The translations under genes were made by a program, and so were the position numbers. From the NCBI RefSeq assembly GCF_000939975.1, contig NZ_LK391969.1:2694600-2758599 (forward strand): a stretch of DNA of 64,000 nucleotides. Reading direction: 5' to 3'. This DNA comes from Pseudomonas saudimassiliensis (GTDB lineage: Bacteria > Pseudomonadota > Gammaproteobacteria > Pseudomonadales > Pseudomonadaceae). Positions within the stretch are counted from its first letter, which is position 1; every line of letters begins with the position of its first letter. The notes below the pieces were generated by a model that did no database searches, was not told where the DNA came from, and was given only the letters and a program-made list of their open reading frames with translations. This document shows positions 55,711 to 64,000 of the stretch, in pieces.

Positions 55711-56939
55711 AGAAGCTTCTCCTGTTCCAGGGGGGCGAGCTGCTCGTCGGCGGGCTCTTCCTGGGGCAACAAGGGCTCCAGGCGGGGCGTATGGGCGGGC
55801 AGGCTGCCGGCGATGGCCGGGAAATGCCGCAGGAAATGGAACGACAGGAAGGTCAGGGGCGCGCGCCACCAGAAGCCCCGGGTCGCCTTGGCCGCAGTGA
55901 TCTCGCTGCAGTGCTTGCGTGCCAGGGACTGCAGGTGATCATGCAGGCGTTGGTTGAGCTGCGGATCGCGGATGAACAGGTTGGCTTCCAGGTTCAGTGA
56001 CAGGCTCAGTGGGTCGAGGTTACTGGAGCCCACGGTGACCCATTCCCGGTCCATCAGGGCAACCTTGCCGTGCAATGGGCGCTTGCAGTACTCGTGGATC
56101 ACCACGCCGCCGCGCAGCAGATAGCTGTAGAGGAAAGTACTGCAATGACGCACCCAGGGCATGTCCGGTTCGCCCTGCAGGATCAAGGTCACATGCACGC
56201 CGCGGCGGGCGGCGTTGCGCAGCTCGCGCAGCATCCGGTAGCCGGGGAAGAAATAGGCGTTGGCGACCACCAGCCGGTGATTGGCCGAGCGTATGGCGCG
56301 CAGGTACTGGTCCTCGATATCCGAGGTGTGGTGGTTGTTGTCCCGGGTCGCCAGCATGATCCAGGCACTGCCGGCGTGGCGGGTGCGGGTATGCTGATCG
56401 GCCTTGAGCGGCAGCGGCAACTCCTTGCGGGCATGGCGGAACAGATTCAGGCTCGCATGGCGGATATCGCTGACAATGGGGCCACGCACCTCGACGGCGT
56501 AATCCTGCTTGGCACCGGGGCCGTAGTCACCCAGGTGCACCGCGGTGAAATTGATGCCGCCGACAAAGGCCACTTCCCCGTCGACCACCACGATCTTGCG
56601 ATGCAGGCGGCGGAACAGGTTGGTGCGCATGCCCATTACCTTGGGCTGGGGGTCGAACACATGCACCCGCACACCGGCATCGATCATTTCGCTGATGTAC
56701 CGGTTGCTCAGGTCCACGGTGCCGTAGCCATCGACGATGACTTCGACATGGGCGCCGTTGTTGGCGGCGCTGATCAAAGCGCGCTGCAGTTCCTTGCCGA
56801 CCTTGTCTTCCAACACGATGAAGGTTTCCAGCAGGACTTCGCGTTGCGCATTGCGGATGCTCTCGAAGACACGGGGGAAAAATTCCTCTCCGTTGATCAG
56901 CAGTTTTGCATCATTGCCTTCACGCCAGATGGGTCTCAT
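55707..56939 (-). CDS. clsB: Cardiolipin synthase B-like phospholipase D family protein
   Basis: 410 aa with two HKD motifs, HRKIVVVDGEVAFVGGIN and HGKVALMDREWVTVGSSN, as in ClsB. It begins with sequence close to the family's LLINGEEFFPRVFESI. It joins phosphatidyl groups to make cardiolipin at the inner membrane. Overlaps the next gene upstream by one base (ATG/TGA) and the flippase-like gene downstream by 4 bp. Confidence 0.92.
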   Translation of the reverse strand: MRPIWREGNDAKLLINGEEFFPRVFESIRNAQREVLLETFIVLEDKVGKELQRALISAANNGAHVEVIVDGYGTVDLSNRYISEMIDAGVRVHVFDPQPKVMGMRTNLFRRLHRKIVVVDGEVAFVGGINFTAVHLGDYGPGAKQDYAVEVRGPIVSDIRHASLNLFRHARKELPLPLKADQHTRTRHAGSAWIMLATRDNNHHTSDIEDQYLRAIRSANHRLVVANAYFFPGYRMLRELRNAARRGVHVTLILQGEPDMPWVRHCSTFLYSYLLRGGVVIHEYCKRPLHGKVALMDREWVTVGSSNLDPLSLSLNLEANLFIRDPQLNQRLHDHLQSLARKHCSEITAAKATRGFWWRAPLTFLSFHFLRHFPAIAGSLPAHTPRLEPLLPQEEPADEQLAPLEQEKLL

Positions 56940-57727
56940 CAGAAACGTACCTCGACAGACAGAGGCGCATGGTCGGAGAGGTGCGACCAGGGGCGCCGAT
57001 AAAGCGTTTCGGGGCCGTGGGTGGTCAGGTTACGGACGTAGATCCGATCCAGACATAGCAACGGCCATTGCACGGGAAAACTCTTCGCCGGCGATCCTGT
57101 AGCCGTCACGAAAGCCTCCTTGAGACCGCACCGGCCCAGCCGTTCATCGGCTCGGTTGCGCCAATCGTTGAAGTCACCGGCGACGATCACCGGATCATCC
57201 GGTGGCAGTCGGTCGAGCAGACGACACAACAGGCGCAGCTGTTTGCGCCGGTGGCGTTCCCGCAGGCCAAGGTGTACGCAGATGGCATGCAGGTCCGCCT
57301 GACCGGGCACGTCGAGAATGGCGTGCAGGAAACCGCGTTCTTCGGTACCGCTGATCGACACATCCAGATTCTCGTAGTGCAGTATCGGAAACTTTGACAG
57401 CAAGGCATTGCCATGGTGCCCTTCCGGATACACGGCGTTGCGGCCATAGGCAAAGTCCGGCCACATGCTGTCGGCCAGGTATTCGTAATGGGGGGCGTCT
57501 GGCCAGTTGTCGAAGCGGGCGCCATGGTTGTCGTTGTTGCCCAGCACTTCCTGCAGGAACACCAGGTCGGAGGAGGTAGTGCGCACCGCGTCGCGCAGTT
57601 CCGGCAGGATGAAGCGCCGATTCAGCCAGTTGAAGCCCTTGTGGGTATTGACGGTCAGCACCTTGATCGAGTGAACCGGGGGTGCCTTGTTGGTGAGGTG
57701 GTTCTGGGAGGAACTCGTCGGGGTCAC
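56939..57727 (-). CDS. Endonuclease/exonuclease/phosphatase family protein
   Basis: 262 aa from a GTG that overlaps the stop of the DUF72 gene (GTGA). EEP-fold motifs are [37 protein letters not shown] and [11 protein letters not shown]. It sits directly before clsB, as YbhP does before ClsB in E. coli. A lipid- or DNA-phosphodiesterase role is possible. Confidence 0.9.
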   Translation of the reverse strand: MTPTSSSQNHLTNKAPPVHSIKVLTVNTHKGFNWLNRRFILPELRDAVRTTSSDLVFLQEVLGNNDNHGARFDNWPDAPHYEYLADSMWPDFAYGRNAVYPEGHHGNALLSKFPILHYENLDVSISGTEERGFLHAILDVPGQADLHAICVHLGLRERHRRKQLRLLCRLLDRLPPDDPVIVAGDFNDWRNRADERLGRCGLKEAFVTATGSPAKSFPVQWPLLCLDRIYVRNLTTHGPETLYRRPWSHLSDHAPLSVEVRF

Positions 57728-58641
57728 AAAAAACGCTCCGGCAGTTGGCCCGGCTGGACCTCCAGCCCTTCGGCGCGGTCGAGCTTCTCCAACAGCCGGC
57801 GGGCGTCATAGGGCGCACGGACCTTGATGTCATTATCGAAATAGCAATAGATGTCCCGGGCGGCGCAGGAGCTGTCCTCCTGCTCGGATATGCGGCGGGC
57901 GCCTTCTGGCTGCTCGCCCTTGGCCCAGGCGCGGATCCGGCGGGCCCAGTCATCAAGGGCCGAGTCGTCGTAGCCGCTGGCGTACAGCTCCTTGTCACCA
58001 TGCAGGCGCAGGTACATGAAGTCTGCAGTTAGTTCCTCCACCAGCGGCCATTTGCCGGCGGTATCGGCCACCACCAGGGCAATGCGATGCTCCCGCAGCA
58101 GTTCGATAAAGCTTTCCTGCAGAAAGCTCCGATGGCGGATCTCCACCGCATGGCGCAGGGCGGTTTCCGGCGCCGTGCTCAGCTCCTCCGGCGGGGCGAA
58201 GCGTGGACTGCGACCGGCGCACTGGATGGCTTCGCCGAAGGTGCGCGGCAACTGTTCGAAAAGTTCGGTGAACAGGCCGGCGTCGAAGCGGAAGCTGGGC
58301 GGGAACTGCCAGAGGAAGGCCCCCAGTTTGTGCTCCAGCTGCAGCGGGCCGGAGGCATAGAAGTTGGCCAGCGGCTCGGCGAGCTCGCGCAGGCGTTTGA
58401 CATGGGTGATATAGCGCGGCGCCTTGACGCTGAACACGAAGTTGTCCGGCACAGCGTCGCGCCAACTGGTGTAACGCTCCGGCGTCTGCAGCGCATAGAA
58501 GGAGCCGTTGATCTCAATGCTGCTGACCGTGCGCGAGGCATACTCCAGCTCCCGGCGCTGCACCAGCCCTTCGGGGTAGAAATCGCCACGCCAGGGCTCG
58601 TAACGCCAGCCGGAAATACCGATACGGATATTACTGCTCAT
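57724..58641 (-). CDS. DUF72 family protein (YecE-like)
   Basis: 305 aa TIM-barrel-like protein. Characteristic segments are [63 protein letters not shown] and [18 protein letters not shown]. Function of the family is not known. It is coupled to the EEP gene. Confidence 0.9.
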   Translation of the reverse strand: MSSNIRIGISGWRYEPWRGDFYPEGLVQRRELEYASRTVSSIEINGSFYALQTPERYTSWRDAVPDNFVFSVKAPRYITHVKRLRELAEPLANFYASGPLQLEHKLGAFLWQFPPSFRFDAGLFTELFEQLPRTFGEAIQCAGRSPRFAPPEELSTAPETALRHAVEIRHRSFLQESFIELLREHRIALVVADTAGKWPLVEELTADFMYLRLHGDKELYASGYDDSALDDWARRIRAWAKGEQPEGARRISEQEDSSCAARDIYCYFDNDIKVRAPYDARRLLEKLDRAEGLEVQPGQLPERFL

Positions 58642-58652
58642 GGCTGGGTCAC

Positions 58653-59939
58653 TCAGGCTTTGGGCGAAGCCATGGAAGGCGGATCACTGGCGGGGAAGGA
58701 TTCCACCAGTGCCTCGTCCAGCAGCTCTTCGCCGTGGTCGTGTTCGGGCTGCAACGCCACCTTGACCCAGCCACAGGCGCGCCGGTCGAAGGCCTTGAAG
58801 GCTTCGATGCTGTCTTCCATGGGCTTGGACTGCGTGAGGATCTGGGTCGGGTCGATACGACCGCTGAGCACCAGGTCCAGCAGCATGGGGATATACCGAC
58901 GGTGATGGCAGTTACCCATGTTGACGGTGATATTGCGGCTGGCGGCAAGGCCGATCGGGAAGGTGCGTGATTGCGGCGCGTAGAGGCCGATCACCGAGAG
59001 GGTGCCGGCCTTGGCCAGCGCCGATACCGCCCACTGCAGCGCCTGGCTCGGCGCATCGCCGGGGTGCCAGTTGTCGCCGTCGGGATTGGTTCGCGGCGCG
59101 TTATCGGCCATCTCCTGGCGGAATTGGCTCTGCTGCAGGGGGTCATCATTCAGGCAGGAATGCTCGGCATCCACGCCCACGGCGTCAATGGCCCGGTCCA
59201 CCCCAATGCCGCCGGTCAGGCGCTGCAGGGTAGTGACGGGATCCTCTTTATCGAAATCGATGACCTCGGCGCCCTGGCGGCGGGCCATGTCCAGGCGGTC
59301 GGGTAAATGGTCGATGGCAAATACCCGGGCAGCGCCCATCAGCAGCGCGCTGGCGATGGCAAACTGACCCACCGGGCCGCAGCCGAAAACGGCCACGGTA
59401 TCACCGGGGCCGATTTCTGCCATTTCCGCACCGAAGTAGCCGGTGGGGAAGACGTCGGAGAGCAGGATCGCCTGGTCGTCGGTAATGGCGTCAGGGATCT
59501 TGATCAGGCCGATATTGGCGTGGGGAATGCGGGCCTTTTCCGCCTGCAGGCCATCGAAGCTGCCACTGGCTTCCGGCCCGCCGAAAAAGGCGGTGCCGGC
59601 CTGGGGGCCGTTCGGGTTGGCGGTATCGCATTGCGCGTAATAGCCGGCCCGGCAGTAGGAGCAGTTGCCACAGGCAATGGTCGAGGCGACGATCACCCGG
59701 TCACCCACCTGCAGGTTGCGCACATCGGTGCCGAGGGTTTCGACGATGCCGACCCCCTCGTGCCCGAGGATGGTGCCCGGACGCATACCACTGATACTGC
59801 CACGGACAAAATGCAGGTCGGTACCGCAGATGGCAGAGGTGGTCAGGCGGATAATGGCATCGGTGGGCTCATGCAATACCGGATCAGGTACCTCTTCCAG
59901 GCGTATGTCACCGACATCGTGAAAAACGACGGCTTTCAT
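58653..59939 (-). CDS. Zn-dependent alcohol dehydrogenase (formaldehyde-dehydrogenase-like)
   Basis: 428 aa from the ATG with GGAGG and AGG upstream. MKAVVFHDVGDIRLEEVPDP leads into the catalytic zinc site CGTDLHFVRG and GHEGVG, and the structural zinc loop CGNCSYCRAGYYAQC. The NAD loop is VFGCGPVGQFAIASALLMG. An insertion around residues 270-310 makes it longer than classical ADH, as in glutathione-independent formaldehyde dehydrogenase. The last 30 residues are acidic. It lies 11 bp upstream of the DUF72 gene, as in the P. aeruginosa PA2155-PA2160 neighbourhood. Confidence 0.88.
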   Translation of the reverse strand: MKAVVFHDVGDIRLEEVPDPVLHEPTDAIIRLTTSAICGTDLHFVRGSISGMRPGTILGHEGVGIVETLGTDVRNLQVGDRVIVASTIACGNCSYCRAGYYAQCDTANPNGPQAGTAFFGGPEASGSFDGLQAEKARIPHANIGLIKIPDAITDDQAILLSDVFPTGYFGAEMAEIGPGDTVAVFGCGPVGQFAIASALLMGAARVFAIDHLPDRLDMARRQGAEVIDFDKEDPVTTLQRLTGGIGVDRAIDAVGVDAEHSCLNDDPLQQSQFRQEMADNAPRTNPDGDNWHPGDAPSQALQWAVSALAKAGTLSVIGLYAPQSRTFPIGLAASRNITVNMGNCHHRRYIPMLLDLVLSGRIDPTQILTQSKPMEDSIEAFKAFDRRACGWVKVALQPEHDHGEELLDEALVESFPASDPPSMASPKA

Positions 59940-60055
59940 CCTCTGTCCTCCCATGGTCGCTGCGCTGCTGCGTTTGTGGTCTGGGCCTGTATCGCCCTAC
60001 TGTTTCCGACTGACGGAGCGCAGCTTGGTTCAGCCTTTCTGCGCAGCGGCAACGC

Positions 60056-62218
60056 TCAGCTGTCGTCCTCCCGCTCCAGGGCAAACAACAGCAGCGAGTT
60101 CCCGGTCACCTGGAATTCACTATTGAACTCATGGATCTCGCGTTTGCGTAACTGCGGCCGATGGGTATCCACCAGGCAGTGCCAGCAACTGCCCTGGGCC
60201 ACCTCCGGCAGGCGGAAATTGACCACGTCGTGGTGGGCGTTGAACACCAGCAGCAGCGTCGCATCATCGCCACTGCGGCGCACGCCGGTGGGCTGGGCGC
60301 GGCCGTCGAGCAGCATGCCGAGACAGCGTGCGTGGGGATCTTCCCACTGCTCGTCGGTCATCTCGTCGCCGGTGGGGCTGAGCCAGGTGACATCCTTGAC
60401 GCCCAGTTCCTCGTTGTATTCGCCCACCAGGAAGCGCTGCCGACGCAGGATGGGATAGGCGCGGCGCAGGGCGATCAGGCGGCGGGTGAAGGCCAGCAGC
60501 TCGGTGCCGTCTTCATCCAGGTTCCAGTCGATCCAGCCCAGCTCGTTATCCTGGCAGTAGACGTTGTTGTTGCCCTGCTGGGTGCGGCTGAATTCATCGC
60601 CGGCGAGCAGCATGGGCGTGCCCTGGGAGAACAGCAGGGTGGCCAGCAGGTTGCGCATCTGCCGCATGCGCAGTTCGTTGATTTCCGGATCGTCAGTGGG
60701 GCCTTCGCAACCATGGTTATAGGACAGGTTGTGATCACTGCCGTCCTGGTTGTTCTCTCCGTTGGCTTCGTTGTGCTTGTCGTTGTAACTGACCACGTCG
60801 CGCAGGGTGAAGCCGTCGTGGGCCGTGACGAAGTTCACCGACGAGTGGGGCCGACGGCCACGCTGGTTGTAGTGGTCGCCGGAGGCGGTCAGGCGGCTTG
60901 CCAGTTCGGCAATCTGGCCTTCCTGGCCCATCCAGAAGGCGCGGGCGGTATCGCGGAAGCGGTCGTTCCATTCCACCCAGCCCGGCGGGAAGCCACCCAC
61001 CTGATAGCCGCCGGGGCCGCAATCCCAGGGTTCGGCGATCAGTTTGCGCTGGCTCAATACCGGGTCCTGGCGGCAGGCAACGAGAAAGCCATGGCGCTCG
61101 TCGTAGCCATCGGCGTGGCGGGCGAGGATGGTTGCCAGATCAAAACGGAAGCCGTCCACCTGCATCTCGGTGGCCCAGTAGCGCAGGGAGTCGGTCACCA
61201 TCTGCAGCACGCAGGGGTGGCTCAGATCCAGGGTGTTGCCGGTACCGGAATCGTTGATGTAATAGCGCTTTTCATCCGGCATCAGCCGGTAGTAGGTGGC
61301 GTTGTCGATACCGCGCATCGACAGGGTCGGGCCCAGTTCGTTGCCTTCGGCGGTATGGTTGTAGACCACATCCATGATCAGCTCCAGACCCGCGTCATGC
61401 AGGTGGGCGACCATTTCCTTGAACTCGCTGATGTTGCCGGACGCCAGGTAGGCCTGGTGGGGGGCGAAGAAGGCGATGCTGTTGTAGCCCCAGTAGTTGT
61501 TCAGGCCCTTGTCCAGCAAGTGCTGGTCGTTGACAAAACCATGGATCGGCAAGAGTTCCACGCTGGTCACGCCCAGGGAACGGATATGCTTGATCACCTC
61601 CGGATGCTTGAGCCCCGCGAAGGTGCCGCGCACCGACTCGGGGACGGCGGGATGCTGCATGGTCAGGCCGCGCACATGGGCTTCGTAGATGACCGTCTGG
61701 TCCCAGGGGATGTGCCTATGGGTCTGACGTCCCCAGGTGAAGGCGGGGTCGATGACCCGGGCCTTGGGAATATGCGCGGCGCTGTCCCGGTCATCGAAGC
61801 TCAGGTCAGCATCCGGCGAGCCGAGGGTGTAGCCGAACAGGCGATCCGACCAGCGCAGTTCGCCGACCAATTGCTTGGCATAGGGGTCGATCAGCAGCTT
61901 GTTGGGGTTGAAACGATGTCCGGCCTCCGGCTCGTAGGGGCCATAGACCCGGTAGCCGTACACGGTTCCCGGGCGGGCATCCGGCAGGTAGCCATGCCAG
62001 ATCTCGTTGGTGTATTCCGGCAGCTCGATGCGCTCCAGCTCCTGCTTGCCCTCATTGTCGAACAGGCAGAGTTCGACCTTGGTGGCGTGGGCCGAAAACA
62101 GTGCGAAATTCACTCCCAAGCCGTCCCAGGTGGCGCCCAGGGGGAAAGGTTGGCCCTCGGCTACCCGGGATTTCTGCATGATCTGGGGAGACTGGGTTCC
62201 CTGTTTTTTCGCGGTCAT
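60056..62218 (-). CDS. glgX: Glycogen debranching enzyme GlgX
   Basis: 720 aa. An N-terminal CBM48 (PLGATWDGLGVNFALFSAHA) precedes a GH13 barrel with motifs DVVYNHTAEG, GFRFDLATI (nucleophile Asp), AEPWD (acid Glu) and VTAHDGFTL. It hydrolyses alpha-1,6 branches of phosphorylase limit dextrin. It is last of the treY-DUF2934-glgX set, 6 bp after the DUF2934 gene. Confidence 0.95.
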   Translation of the reverse strand: MTAKKQGTQSPQIMQKSRVAEGQPFPLGATWDGLGVNFALFSAHATKVELCLFDNEGKQELERIELPEYTNEIWHGYLPDARPGTVYGYRVYGPYEPEAGHRFNPNKLLIDPYAKQLVGELRWSDRLFGYTLGSPDADLSFDDRDSAAHIPKARVIDPAFTWGRQTHRHIPWDQTVIYEAHVRGLTMQHPAVPESVRGTFAGLKHPEVIKHIRSLGVTSVELLPIHGFVNDQHLLDKGLNNYWGYNSIAFFAPHQAYLASGNISEFKEMVAHLHDAGLELIMDVVYNHTAEGNELGPTLSMRGIDNATYYRLMPDEKRYYINDSGTGNTLDLSHPCVLQMVTDSLRYWATEMQVDGFRFDLATILARHADGYDERHGFLVACRQDPVLSQRKLIAEPWDCGPGGYQVGGFPPGWVEWNDRFRDTARAFWMGQEGQIAELASRLTASGDHYNQRGRRPHSSVNFVTAHDGFTLRDVVSYNDKHNEANGENNQDGSDHNLSYNHGCEGPTDDPEINELRMRQMRNLLATLLFSQGTPMLLAGDEFSRTQQGNNNVYCQDNELGWIDWNLDEDGTELLAFTRRLIALRRAYPILRRQRFLVGEYNEELGVKDVTWLSPTGDEMTDEQWEDPHARCLGMLLDGRAQPTGVRRSGDDATLLLVFNAHHDVVNFRLPEVAQGSCWHCLVDTHRPQLRKREIHEFNSEFQVTGNSLLLFALEREDDS

Positions 62219-62224
62219 GGCGGT

Positions 62225-62566
62225 CTACTCTTTACCGGAGTCCAAAGTGGACTTGCCGGCCTTGGTGGTCTTGGCCGTTGCCGCCGCTGGCTTGCGCGGG
62301 GCTCGGGTGGTTTTCTTTGCCCCGGCTGGCTTGCCCAGCAGCGCCGGCTTTTCCAGTTGGGTTTCGTCTTCCGGTGGCGCTTCGGCCGCAGCCTTGCGGC
62401 GCGGCTTGCGGGCCTTGGCTGGCGCGGGCTGCAGGTCGCCCTGTTGCTCGCTCTCGAGCAGCTTGCAGGCCATTTCCCAATGGCGGTCGGTCTGGCCTTC
62501 GGGCTTGCCTTCGCTTTCCCAGATTTGATAGGCCAGTTCGCGGATACGTTGTTCGTCACTGTTCAT
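62225..62566 (-). CDS. DUF2934 protein with histone-H1-like tail
   Basis: 113 aa. The N-terminal 42 residues are a DUF2934 motif (RIRELAYQIWESEGKPEG, then HWEMACKLLE). The rest is a Lys/Ala/Pro-rich tail (PAKARKPRRKAAAEAP; TTRAPRKPAAATAKTTKAGK) like AlgP or histone H1. It overlaps treY by 4 bp (ATGA). It occurs at the same place in P. aeruginosa (PA2161). Function unknown. Confidence 0.85.
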   Translation of the reverse strand: MNSDEQRIRELAYQIWESEGKPEGQTDRHWEMACKLLESEQQGDLQPAPAKARKPRRKAAAEAPPEDETQLEKPALLGKPAGAKKTTRAPRKPAAATAKTTKAGKSTLDSGKE

Positions 62567-64000
62567 GGTTTGGCTTCCTGATGTTGGGTGGTCACAAGGA
62601 GATTCATTGGAACCATCGCCAGCAGGTCACTCACCGGGACTGCGGGGCCGCTTGGAACGGCTTCTCCGGTCAACGCGCTGGTCAGATAGACAGAGGGTAG
62701 GTCGATCAGGGTGTCATCCCAGCGCTCAGCTGGAATCAGGGGTGCTTCACTGTCGCCGAGCAGGGGCGCTGCCAGCCGCGGCGCTATGGTAATGGCCACC
62801 TCGTCGCCATGCTGCCGGCTGAAGGCAATCAGCCGATCGGCATGGCGGCCGTGCAGGGTCAGCGGCTGGTAATTGCCCTGGCGGAACAGCTCGGGCAGGC
62901 GGCGCCGGCAATTCAGTACCTGGGTGATCAGCCATTGCTTGATGCGTCCATCGTGCCAGTGCTGCAGCAGTTCGGCCGGGGCGGCGGCGGGGGCCAGGGT
63001 GCTGGCCCGCCGCGCGTAGTCCACGGGCCGGCGGTTGTCCGGGTCCACCAGGCTGAAGTCCCAGTACTCGCAACCCTGGTAGAGGTCCGGCACGCCCGGC
63101 GTGGTCATGCGCAGCAGGCATTGGGTCAGGCTGTTGAGCGCCCCGTTGCAGGCGGCCAGCTTGACCGCATGGGCCAGCGCGCGGCGCAGTTCGATGACTT
63201 CATGGGTGGTCATCAATCGCCGGAGAAACTGGTGGCAGGCCTCCTCATAGGCTGTATCCGGGGCGGCCCAGCTGCTGCGCAACTTGGCTTCGCGCAGAGC
63301 CTTGCGCTGCCAGGCCTCCACCCGTTCGGCGAACTCGGCGCAGCCGGCATCGTCGTCGGCGCTCAGGCCCAGCGGCCAACTGCTGAACAGGGTCTGGTAC
63401 AGCATCAATTCGTCGGCCGGGGAGGGCGCGGGTTGGCCGTTTACGGTGGCGATCAGGGGTTCGGCCAGGTTATGCCAGAAGCGCACCTGGATGTTGAACC
63501 AGGGCGCATGCTCGCTGACCACAGCGAGCCGGGCGCGGGCATCCTCGCCCCGTTTGTGGTCGTGGGTCGCGGTGGTGAGGATGCCCAGGGGGAAGTGCTC
63601 GGCCTGCTCGATACATTCCTGGTGAAACCAGTCCGGGCTGGCGCTGAAGCGCTCCGGATCGAAGCCGACATCATTGCGCGACAACAGAATGGCCGAGCGG
63701 TAGAAGGCGGTATCCTCCACCGACTTGGCGGCTACCGGCGAGGTCAGCTGGTGAAAGCGCGACAACAGGCGCTGCTGGAACCGGCGTTTCGCTCCGGGTG
63801 GGTTGGCATACAGGGGTGTGCCACCCAGCCAGCGGTCGAGCTGCTCCAGCACCGGCCAGTCATTGCTGCTCAGCTCGGCCCGGGCGCCGGCCAGCGCCTG
63901 GTCGAAGAACCGGCGGTCCTGGGCAGACTGGCCGCAGACGCAGGCATAGGTCCGGTAGACCGGATAATGGGTAATCAGGGCGCGCAGGGCCCGGCGGATC
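62563..64000 (-). CDS. treY: Maltooligosyl trehalose synthase, C-terminal 479 residues (5' end outside window)
   Basis: The frame is open to the right edge. TreY blocks include YPVYRTYA near the edge, VEDTAFYRSAILLSRNDVG, LTTATHDHKRGEDARARLAV, LTQCLLRMTTPGVPDLYQGC and LVDPDNRRPVDYARR. It isomerises the terminal alpha-1,4 bond of maltodextrins to an alpha-1,1 trehalose bond; TreZ then releases trehalose. Together with glgX this is a glycogen/maltodextrin-to-trehalose block for stress protection. Confidence 0.93.
   Translation of the reverse strand, partial: IRRALRALITHYPVYRTYACVCGQSAQDRRFFDQALAGARAELSSNDWPVLEQLDRWLGGTPLYANPPGAKRRFQQRLLSRFHQLTSPVAAKSVEDTAFYRSAILLSRNDVGFDPERFSASPDWFHQECIEQAEHFPLGILTTATHDHKRGEDARARLAVVSEHAPWFNIQVRFWHNLAEPLIATVNGQPAPSPADELMLYQTLFSSWPLGLSADDDAGCAEFAERVEAWQRKALREAKLRSSWAAPDTAYEEACHQFLRRLMTTHEVIELRRALAHAVKLAACNGALNSLTQCLLRMTTPGVPDLYQGCEYWDFSLVDPDNRRPVDYARRASTLAPAAAPAELLQHWHDGRIKQWLITQVLNCRRRLPELFRQGNYQPLTLHGRHADRLIAFSRQHGDEVAITIAPRLAAPLLGDSEAPLIPAERWDDTLIDLPSVYLTSALTGEAVPSGPAVPVSDLLAMVPMNLLVTTQHQEAKP

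Noticed and set aside
60161-62581. 806-codon open frame on the plus strand antisense to glgX and the DUF2934 gene
   Set aside because: Its peptide has no family motifs and is rich in His/Gln/Gly/Val as expected of a complementary-strand shadow in high-GC DNA; the opposite strand encodes a complete GlgX.

Overview
The window is GC-rich, densely coded gammaproteobacterial chromosome. Its gene orders (mrdA-rodA-mltB-rlpA-dacA-ybeD-lipB; glgX-DUF2934-treY with clsB, DUF72 and a Zn alcohol dehydrogenase nearby) are those of Pseudomonas in the broad sense. A PPi-type phosphofructokinase gene is atypical for core Pseudomonas and hints at a marine or halophilic pseudomonad lineage; that placement is inference. 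I found no rRNA, tRNA, CRISPR array, insertion sequence or prophage. Long antisense open frames are GC3 shadows of real genes and are left out.

Region 1 (0.4-7.8 kb) is a complete solvent/drug RND efflux locus: outer-membrane factor, pump and adaptor on the minus strand, divergent from an IclR-type and a TetR-type regulator. The arrangement matches srpABC-srpSR / ttgGHI-ttgVW. Region 2 (7.8-15.4 kb) is a p-cresol (4-alkylphenol) oxidation locus: a Zn aryl-alcohol-type dehydrogenase behind a sigma54 promoter, a DmpR/XylR-type sensor activator with its V4R zinc ligands intact, and, divergent behind a second sigma54 promoter, an operon pchA-pchC-pchX-pchF. The flavoprotein keeps every p-cresol methylhydroxylase active-site residue I could place, at identical numbering. 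Efflux of and attack on aromatic compounds therefore sit side by side.

Region 3 (15.4-19 kb, minus) is an ECF sigma / zinc-finger anti-sigma / CpxP-like / His-rich exported protein / ferric-reductase-like gene set, probably an envelope metal or redox stress regulon of unknown signal. Region 4 (19-30 kb) holds gluconokinase, an enoyl-CoA hydratase family protein, two tandem lipoprotein carboxylesterases, a DUF533/TerB protein, an exported peroxiredoxin, a spermidine-synthase-like protein, and an MFS transporter plus dadA behind a tandem glycine riboswitch.

Region 5 (30-38 kb) has ppa next to a PPi-dependent pfp, mpl-ubiX, a short-chain dehydrogenase, a MaoC hydratase, a DedA protein with an apparently dead PAP2-like tail, and a 3-methyladenine glycosylase. 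Region 6 (38-49 kb) is the conserved housekeeping run proA-nadD-rsfS-rlmH-mrdA-rodA-mltB-rlpA-dacA-ybeD-lipB, with lipA inverted and convergent to lipB. Region 7 (49-64 kb) has a TerC/CBS membrane protein, a second lytic transglycosylase, an uncharacterised sialidase-like plus membrane-protein pair, and the minus-strand stress/storage block (flippase-like protein, clsB, EEP phosphatase, DUF72, Zn-ADH, glgX, DUF2934, treY) running off the right edge.
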